Shown here: piece by piece, positions 20,401 through 27,428 of the stretch | Layout of the letters: each line of letters starts with the position of its first letter | Position numbering within the stretch: position 1 is the first letter of the stretch | DNA from: Plantago elongata | Lineage: Eukaryota > Streptophyta > Magnoliopsida > Lamiales > Plantaginaceae | DNA length: 27,428 nucleotides | Assembly (NCBI GenBank): GCA_036897095.1 | Contig: JAYMSP010001958.1 | Coordinates: 1 to 27,428 of the forward strand | Direction: 5' to 3' | Notes under the pieces: generated by a model | What the model was told of the DNA's origin: nothing | What the model saw: the letters and a program-made list of their open reading frames with translations, nothing else | The model's database searches: none | Position numbers and translations under genes: made by a program

Positions 20401-22521
20401 GTCTAGTGAAGCAAAATTTAGCTCTCGGTCTTGACCGGATCCTATTAGGTGCGGTCCAACCGTCCGAGGAATTTCATAATTTTGATTCTCAATCCGCATC
20501 AGATAATATACCGAATTGGACTAAAAATTGTGATAATAAATTTATTTTCATTTTTATTGTTTACTTAAACTTATTCGATAACGAATCATTCATATATGTG
20601 CATGACTTGGGACACAACTCAGTTAGTATGATATGATTCGTTTTTAATCAGAGATGGCATGTGTATACTTTTAGAATCACTCAATATCAATTATGATTGG
20701 TGGTGTACTCAAATACCATTCATCCATTTCTCGTTTAACCAATGTCAGGTGTTGGACATTATGTTCACCCCATACCAACCATTCTCACCCCTCGCATCGC
20801 ATGTTTGGGGATGGTATCGCCCTAATACCATTAGTAATAACCCTACCACTAATTGATTGAGACTCGAGCCTTGTGGCCGACAGTTTATGCATGATTTGGG
20901 TATCACATGACATGTTAGTATAATATTGTTCACCTTAAATTCGATGTCGAGCGAATTTGATCATTGAAGTACCTCATATAATATTATTACAAGTAGCGTT
21001 CATATACTCTTTATTTATTTCGTTGTTAATCGATCGTGAGATTTTAAATATTACACACCTTCTAACATCTTTCCCAACCAGGAACCTAGCAACCTCTTGC
21101 TTTGTTCTACATGTTGAAGGGAGGAACATACACAAGCTTTATTGGAAAATAAGGTAGACGATTGTGGATGATAACTATACGTACTAAATTTACAATCGTA
21201 ATTTAATGCAAGTTTCGATAGTGTAGCTAATAACACTTTAATCCATTTAATTTTCATTCAAAATTCAATTTGTTGACAATCTAGTTAATTCAATTGCTAA
21301 ATCACTATGAAATTCATAAAATTTTACAATTGATCCACACATTTTTCATCCCCTTCTTCTCAAACATTTATGTAACCACTTTTCATCTTATTCATTAAAA
21401 TTACAAGTATCTTTTACATCATCAACATTTCAACACAAATTTTACATTCTTAACTCTACCTGTGAGGAAATAAACTTGTCTAAAGTCTTGGGACTTCAAT
21501 AAGATAAGAAGAGGGAATCCTGGTTATCCCCACTTAATAATGTTTACCTTTTCTTGGATAATGTCTAAGCATAGTCCATAACGCTTGGATGGCTAGCCAA
21601 TTACATACACTTTCAAATTAAGCCCAATGTTAAGCCAACCCGAGTCCAGCCGTTAGACTAACTAAATAAGGTATTTTCTATCATTAGGGTCTTTCGGAGA
21701 CTAACTTCAATCACTTATTTCGAGTCATTAGATCAAAACTTAAATGATGAAGATCGAGTAATACACTACTTTTCACACTAAATATTGCTATGAAGTATCG
21801 TTCATACCGCAAGAGGTATTGCGCTACGTGTTGCTCTAACCGCCTCCATCACTTTAAAATGTTTAATATAATTAAAAAAATCGTTTCATATACTATCAAA
21901 TTATTTTTCAAACATTCAATATCCCTATTGAAAAAATTATAATCTTTAAATTCAAATTAAAAATCAAAATTATTAATAAATAAATCAAAACATTCTTCAA
22001 ACTAAACCAATATACCAAATTAAACTCAATTATTTCCCTAATCATCATCGATCAGTTCATCATCATCTCCATAAATTCATAATAATTACAAAACTTTTCA
22101 GGCCTTCATGATATGAAATACTAGTACTAACCCGTAACGATGTCACGAGATTGTTTACTTCAAATATAAGTAAAGAAATTCTAACTTCAATTTGTAATGA
22201 ATTCCGAGTTATAGTATGAAGTCTAATTAGGTTTGGTACATGTTTTTGAAACAAAAATATACAATGTCCAGTTTGAATCTTCAAAAGGATATGGAAAGCC
22301 AAACAACTTCATGATTGATATGCGGTCACCCGATCATACACATAAAAGAATTATTATTTTACAAATGTTGTTTTTACCAACCCCTCCCCACATTTGGTAT
22401 GTGCCGCCCCACAAAAGACACAAACTATCGTTCTACAAATATAATTTTACATGTCGTAATTGCTTTCTTACACCGTCCACCCCCGAGAGCACATTGTGGA
22501 GACCTATAAAGTAGAAAGAAA
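20401..22521. other. Intergenic, no gene seen
   Basis: AT-rich DNA upstream of PHL. Open frames reach no more than about 90 codons and show no domain or codon pattern I trust. I recognise no element with defined ends in this stretch. Confidence 0.5.
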
Positions 22522-22589
22522 GGAATTTTTCCCACCCACATCGCTCTCTCCTCCCGGAATTTTTCCGACCTACATCGCTCTCCCCTCCC
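22522..22589. repeat. 34-bp tandem duplication
   Basis: Two adjacent 34-bp units (22522-22555 and 22556-22589), each beginning GGAATTTTTCC and ending CTCCC, match at 31 of 34 positions. The unit is C-rich, in contrast to its AT-rich surroundings. No function is evident. Confidence 0.9.
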
Positions 22590-25232
22590 AATGGTGGCAA
22601 TGGGTGGGTTTTACCCAACCCATTGACCAACTTATAGATATCCAAGAGATTAGGGAGGAATGGTTTTGGGTTGGACCAGCAACAGACCATTTTCGTACAG
22701 CTCCTAAAAACCTGGACTGGTCGGGCCAGGTCCTTTTTAAAAAAAATAAAAAATTAAACAGATTTTTAAGTTGTTAGTCTCGCATTTTTTTTAATAAATT
22801 AGTGAGAAATATACAGAAAATGGTGGACTGGTGATTTATGTCTTTGACAGTTGTGGTGCAAACTAGTTCTTCTGATATACGTCAGCATAACAAGTCCACT
22901 TGTATCATGCTATGACTTCATTATAAGGTCCATCTCCTTTCCAAACAACATTAATGAAAACACACTATAAACCTTTTCCTTCTCAACATTAGTTCCCATG
23001 TTATGAGTCCAAAAGTATTCTGATAAACACTATCCTTTCTTGTCCAATCTTCACCGTATCAGTAGATTGACAATGAGCACGGGCAAAGACGCATAACTAC
23101 AAAAGCAACTCGCAGAGGCGTTGCCATGGATAGGCCGCCTAAACCGCCATGTAAATCTCGAACAACGGCAGGGTCGATTAGAACTATAGAAGATGAAAAC
23201 AAAAGTACGGAATATATGAATTGAAGACGAATAAACCTCCATGTAAATCCCGGAACAAAACTCGATGAACTGTAACTTGAATTCACCCAAATTTCCATCT
23301 CTAATTTGGAATCGTTGGACAATTTGCAAGTTCGACACATATTTGCCTATGAAGAAGACGAGCATATAAAGAATTGAAGACAAGTAGAAGAACAAATGGT
23401 GGTAGACGAACTGATGAAGACGGCAAACAGATGAAGAAGACGAGAAAGAATTGAAGACGACGGCTATAGCAGACTAATTTGGGTTTGGACGGGTTGGGTT
23501 TCATTGGGTTTTTGTCCAACCCTACCCATTCAAATTAACTTAAGAGGGGCTGGATTGGATTTGAATTTAACTTAATATTGGATTGAATTCAAATTTTACC
23601 TTTATTGTTAAATTGGACTTTGGGTTGGATAAAACCCACTCATTACCCGATCCCGATCCGTTGTAGATAAAAAAGAAAAAGAAGAAGTAGAGAAAAGACC
23701 AGGTAGAGCTTTATCGTCAAGAGTGTATCGGTCATACGCCACTTTAGATTGAACATCGTCATTTCGAATGGTGTTGAATTCGAGTTGGATAGAACCTGAC
23801 CCATTCAAAAGTTAAATAAACGGAATACCATTATAGTGAGATATAGGGCGAGACCTCAACAATGTCACTGGACCTTGTTAGTATATATGTATAAAAAAAT
23901 GTATGCTCTAAATATATAATAGGAAATTCTTTATCATTTATATACATATGATGTGAAGTTTAATTTCTTATTTTATATGATTTTTCTAATTAAGTTTGAT
24001 GGTACACGAACATGTATCTCAAGTGCAAATTGTATGTATAAGGAGACGTGGAGAAACGATTGATAAAATGTACATAGGTAGGTTTAATATTTATTTTAGT
24101 GAGAAAATAAATTTATTCGGCTAGAAGTCATTGCATGTCATCAAAATGGACATTATATTTCGGTCGGTATCAGTTCAATTTTCGGTATTTTTCGATTTTT
24201 TTGAATAGCCCTAATATGTGCACAAAAAATAGTAGTATCTCTCGCAACTCATGACGTTATGATTATGATCCTGGTGCAATTTAATAAGGAAAAGTATATA
24301 TTTTCAACAACCAAGAACACTTAAAACAGTATAAAGATGGATTTTGTATTACATTAATCTCACTCAAGTGTTGTAGAATTCACATTAGTAAACTAATATG
24401 CATACACATATATAGATACATAGCAAGTTTTGAAGAATGTATCTCAATAGTAGGAAGTGTACATGATACTTTGATACCAAAGTCCATGAAATCTATATAG
24501 AAATTCCCCTTGACACTTACCTCTATTTGGTCAGATTGAGGGCATCCATATATCAAAATCCATTCATAAATTTATAAATTCAAAGAAAGGCTATATAATC
24601 CATCATACCAATTAAAAAGGCAACATATGTTAATCTTTGAGATTTTCTTCATTCACAGACCACTTGTGTGACTCTTCATGAAGGCTTAGGTGCATATAAT
24701 ATAACTAATTCAATCAAACGATTCACCCCCTTAACCATTATTGGCCAAAGAAGCAGTCCAAGGACAATTAAAACAACCGAGTCTAAATGACACGTAATAG
24801 AAATCAAATTATACTAACAAATAATGAAATCACTCACCTTAATGACAATATTGTCAACTTAATGGACCAAAGACCTTACTTACATTAGTGCTATGTTACA
24901 CAAGTGAACACGATACGCATGTTACTATGTCACATAATCTTTCTTTTTTAATTTATAAAGATCATGTTTTAGTACTTACAGTCAACTAAACCAATATTTC
25001 GTCCTTGCTCATCCTCTAAATCATGAAGTAGTAATGTCATAAATTTTCTATCGACATTATACAACCACAAATCACAATGTACCATACTAAATGAGAAATT
25101 CTCAAATCCCTAGCATCATTATCGTAATTTCTCCAAATTCCAAGACATCATCTCACAGTGCAATGTAACCATTGATCTCGATAGAAAAGAATAGAACAAC
25201 AATGCTAGATCTATATAAATACAATAGTTTAA
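22590..25232. other. Intergenic with dispersed short repeats
   Basis: I see no credible gene. GTGGGTTTTACCCAACCCA at 22604-22622 is mirrored by its near-complement at 23621-23639 (18 of 19), framing about 1.04 kb. Inside, CCATGTAAATCYCG occurs near 23147 and 23240. GGGTTGGG-type tracts also occur near 23490. These may be the ends and interior of an old element, but the inverted match does not extend beyond 19 bp. From 23900 to 25232 I see nothing recognisable. Confidence 0.45.
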
Positions 25233-25455
25233 TTAAGCAACCGATTCTCCACCAGATGAGTAAGAGCTCGATGGCATAAAGAAGGCATACGGATCTTGAA
25301 ATGTGGACAATGAATATGTAAAGGGACGTTTTGAGTGCTTGATTTATGTGAACTTCCAGGGTGTAGGTTTAGCCCGTGATTTATTGGATGCACCAGCGTC
25401 TTTTATGACGACAAGTGTGAGTAAATTTAGTCGCATTCTCGGTTATAAAATATAA
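25233..25455. other. Coding-like segment, unassigned
   Basis: Both strands read in a protein-like way, and I cannot decide between them. Plus strand, 25300-25455: a 51-codon frame with VNFQGVGLARDLLDAPASF but no start codon. Minus strand: KDAGASNKSRAKPTPWKFT, then a TAA at 25346-25344, then IKHSKRPFTYSLSTFQDPYA and on to a stop at 25233. The base composition is richer in GC than its flanks. It adjoins the nad1 fragment and may be part of the same insertion or a broken nuclear exon. I do not recognise the family. Confidence 0.3.
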
Positions 25456-25466
25456 ATTTTTCATAC

Positions 25467-25583
25467 TTGCTTTTGCACTATTATGATCTCAGTTAAATTG
25501 CAAGAACTTACACAGATAAGAACGAAAATCAGACCTATCGAAACTCCATACGAAACAATTCGAGCTGCAGACCTTAATGCGCC
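25467..25583 (-). pseudogene. nad1: Nuclear fragment of mitochondrial nad1 (NUMT-like)
   Basis: On the minus strand 39 codons read [18 protein letters not shown], then [15 protein letters not shown], then IIVQKQ. This is the well-known internal membrane segment of NADH dehydrogenase subunit 1 (complex I). Compared with my memory of the plant mitochondrial protein there are scattered substitutions and about two residues missing after GLI. Similarity stops sharply at both ends: a TAG lies just upstream and a TGA soon after. It is far too short to work. Chloroplast ndhA is less similar at these positions. It is probably a transferred organellar fragment that has decayed in the nucleus. Confidence 0.75.
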
Positions 25584-26266
25584 CTAGATAAATAACTAAT
25601 TATTAGTCAGTTTGTACCTATACTCTTTAAATATTATATGTACCTAAGAGAGTACCCTAAGAATGTGTCTACTCTATCTATAGAACACTATAGTAAAGGG
25701 TAGGTAACTCAAGTACTTATATGTAACAAAGGAAAAAGTTATAACTCTAAAAGTCATTTTAGAAAAGAGTAATAGGGGAGTACATGAATAATTTATCCAC
25801 CTTTTAAACCCTTTGGAAAATAAAAAGATACCTATAATGAGTAGAAAATGGAAGATAGAGAGAGATATTTGTTGCTTGTGTGGCTCTTAGGCTTGAGACT
25901 CCATCAAAAATATAATCCAGTGTATTGGATAATGTTGTCGGTGTGAAATAGAAAGTATAAAAAGACAGGACACTGAAGTGATGCGAGAAAATTGAATGCT
26001 TCCACGCGTCAAGTTCTGGATTATATACTACTTTTAATAAGCAAAATAAATATATGTATAAATTTCATTTAATACCCTTCTTAGATGATCTAATTACTTC
26101 GGTTCCTATTAGTTCAACAATGACATGTAGGTTCATATTTTCATATAGGTCCATATTTTGTCAATTTAAAAAAGTGTCGCTTATTCCTTTACAATTCAAC
26201 TTAACTTCTTTATTTTTCATTTTTTTTTTTGTGTTGAATGCCTTATTTATTGGTTGATAACATGAA

Positions 26267-26410
26267 TTAAAAAAGTTATAGGGGCCTTTTATAATTTTTA
26301 AAATATAATTATAATTTTCAGAATGAGAAATAATTTTTATTGTAAAATAATTATAATTTTTAAAAAAGTTATAGGGGCCTTATTTATTGCAAAATGAGAA
26401 ATAATTTTCA
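26267..26410. repeat. Direct repeat with 93-bp period
   Basis: AAAAAAGTTATAGGGGCCTT occurs at about 26269 and 26362. ATGAGAAATAATTTT follows the first copy at about 26323 and the second at about 26394. A local tandem duplication with later indels explains both pairs. The interior is very AT-rich. Confidence 0.7.
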
Positions 26411-26476
26411 GACCAAATGAAAGTTTGACTGAATTTGAAAAAGAAAATTGGGGGAAGGACAATAAAGCTCCACCGT

Positions 26477-26731
26477 AAATGGCCGAAGCTTTGTAAACAA
26501 CTCTATGGATCTGTTCACAACTCCATCCAGAGTTATTTTAATAGCTCCAATGGAGAATTGAAGTTATTTTCACAGCCCCATTCGGGGTATCTACGGTTGG
26601 AGCTGTAAATTGCAACTCCAATCGGAGCTAAAATAACTCTTGTGGAGAAACTCCACACCACATCAACTACGACCACCAAAGTTGTTCAAACAGGAGCTCA
26701 TTAGAACTGTTTACACAACTTTGGCCACTTT
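26477..26731. mobile_element. Small terminal-inverted-repeat element (MITE-like)
   Basis: The left end TGGCCGAAGCTTTGTAAACA (26480 on) pairs with the right end, whose complement reads TGGCCAAAGTTGTGTAAACA (26727 back), giving an imperfect terminal inverted repeat of about 24 bp. Inside, a second inverted arrangement uses AGAGTTATTTTA...AGCTCC (26529-26550) and GGAGCTAAAATAACTCT (26624-26640), plus further GGAGCT copies. There is no coding capacity. The inner motif is shared with the cluster at 1195-1395. No clear target duplication is visible, so the superfamily is open. Confidence 0.6.
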
Positions 26732-27428
26732 TCAATTTTTACCATCTTTATTTTGAATTTTTAACAAATTTCCCTTTTTATTTTAACTATTTTATTTATT
26801 AGTTTGTTCGATAAGGATATTCTACATGCATTGATTTATGAAAATCATATATATTTATATTTTTGAGTTATATCATCTATGTTAAATTGTCACTTCTAGG
26901 TCAAATTATAATTGTCTGCTACTAATTTGCTATTCTTTGATGTATTTGCAATATTGTTACTAAAAATGTTGTTAATATTTTAATACTTTTTTGCCATTAT
27001 TTTTTCAATTGAATTTTTTAAGCACTATTTCAGGGCTCTACACTGGACAAGTATCGATCTCAAAATTTAAATTTAAACAAAATTGATGTATAGAATTTGG
27101 GTAGGCCACATCAGATGAAGTTAGACATGTAGTATATTAATTAATTTATAATTAATTTATAAAATTCATAGACATCGCGCGGTGTATCATTTCTAGTATT
27201 TAATAAATGCTCATTTTGTAAAATTTATTATTTTATTTTATTTATTTATTTTATATTTTATTTTAGTGAACAAAATAATTATTGAATTAGTAATAATATC
27301 ATAGATTGTTGTTAATGAATTTGTCTTGTCACGAATAATTCAAATATATTTCAAATATTTTTAATTATTTTGTAGATAAAATTATAAGATATTCAATAAA
27401 TGCTTTATGTAATGCCAACATATAAAAA
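26732..27428. other. AT-rich end of window, nothing recognised
   Basis: Very AT-rich sequence running to the window edge. There are simple runs such as TTTTATTTTATTTATTTATT near 27230 and a repeated AATTAATTTATA near 27140. No gene or bounded element is seen. Confidence 0.5.

Noticed and set aside
22460-22777. 105-codon plus-strand frame
   Set aside because: It runs through the 34-bp tandem duplication and repeat-like GGGTTGGG tracts and shows no domain.
23051-23519. Overlapping minus-strand frames of 72-114 codons
   Set aside because: Serine/phenylalanine-rich translations of GA-rich repeats, with no start context or homology I recognise.
1-27428. CRISPR arrays, bacterial operons or viral genes
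   Set aside because: No regularly spaced repeat array, no ribosome-binding-site-led gene strings and no viral domains were seen; every supported gene is plant-type.

Overview
This is nuclear DNA of a flowering plant, most likely a dicot. The evidence is split genes with GT-AG introns, AT-rich intergenic DNA, Stowaway-type MITEs, a tRNA-derived retroposon, and plant-specific gene families. The 2S albumin resembles sesame-type (Lamiales) albumins, which hints at an asterid; this is inference.

Layout, left to right. 1-2645: intergenic and repeat-rich, with a cluster of GGAGCTATTT-type inverted motifs and a truncated tRNA-like repeat. 2646-3647 (-): an intronless gene for a six-helix plant membrane protein. 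3648-4912: AT-rich spacer. 4913-6473 (+): a decayed F-box/LRR-type gene with no F-box, a frameshift and a splice-phase conflict. 6963-7549 (-): a two-exon 2S albumin seed-storage gene with TATA, ABRE-type and RY-type promoter motifs and a poly(A) signal. 8569-20148 (-): a 12-exon gene for a PHYTOCHROME-DEPENDENT LATE-FLOWERING (PHL)/SPT20-like glutamine-rich nuclear protein. I joined its exons by hand into one open frame of 1276 codons. Introns 5 (2.6 kb) and 10 (2.5 kb) hold most of its transposon debris. 20149-27428: promoter and 5' leader of PHL, then about 7 kb of gene-poor DNA with short duplications, a fragment of mitochondrial nad1, and a roughly 250-bp terminal-inverted-repeat element.

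The genes do not form a functional unit. PHL-type proteins act in transcription and flowering control, the albumin is a seed storage protein, and the membrane protein is uncharacterised. I found no convincing undescribed system. The observations most worth checking are: a 93-bp poly(A)-tailed tRNA-like retroposon flanked by a perfect 10-bp target duplication inside PHL intron 5; an apparently intron-free piece of mitochondrial nad1 spanning what I recall as the exon 2/3 boundary; the intron within the 2S albumin gene; and a motif family shared by two repeats 25 kb apart.
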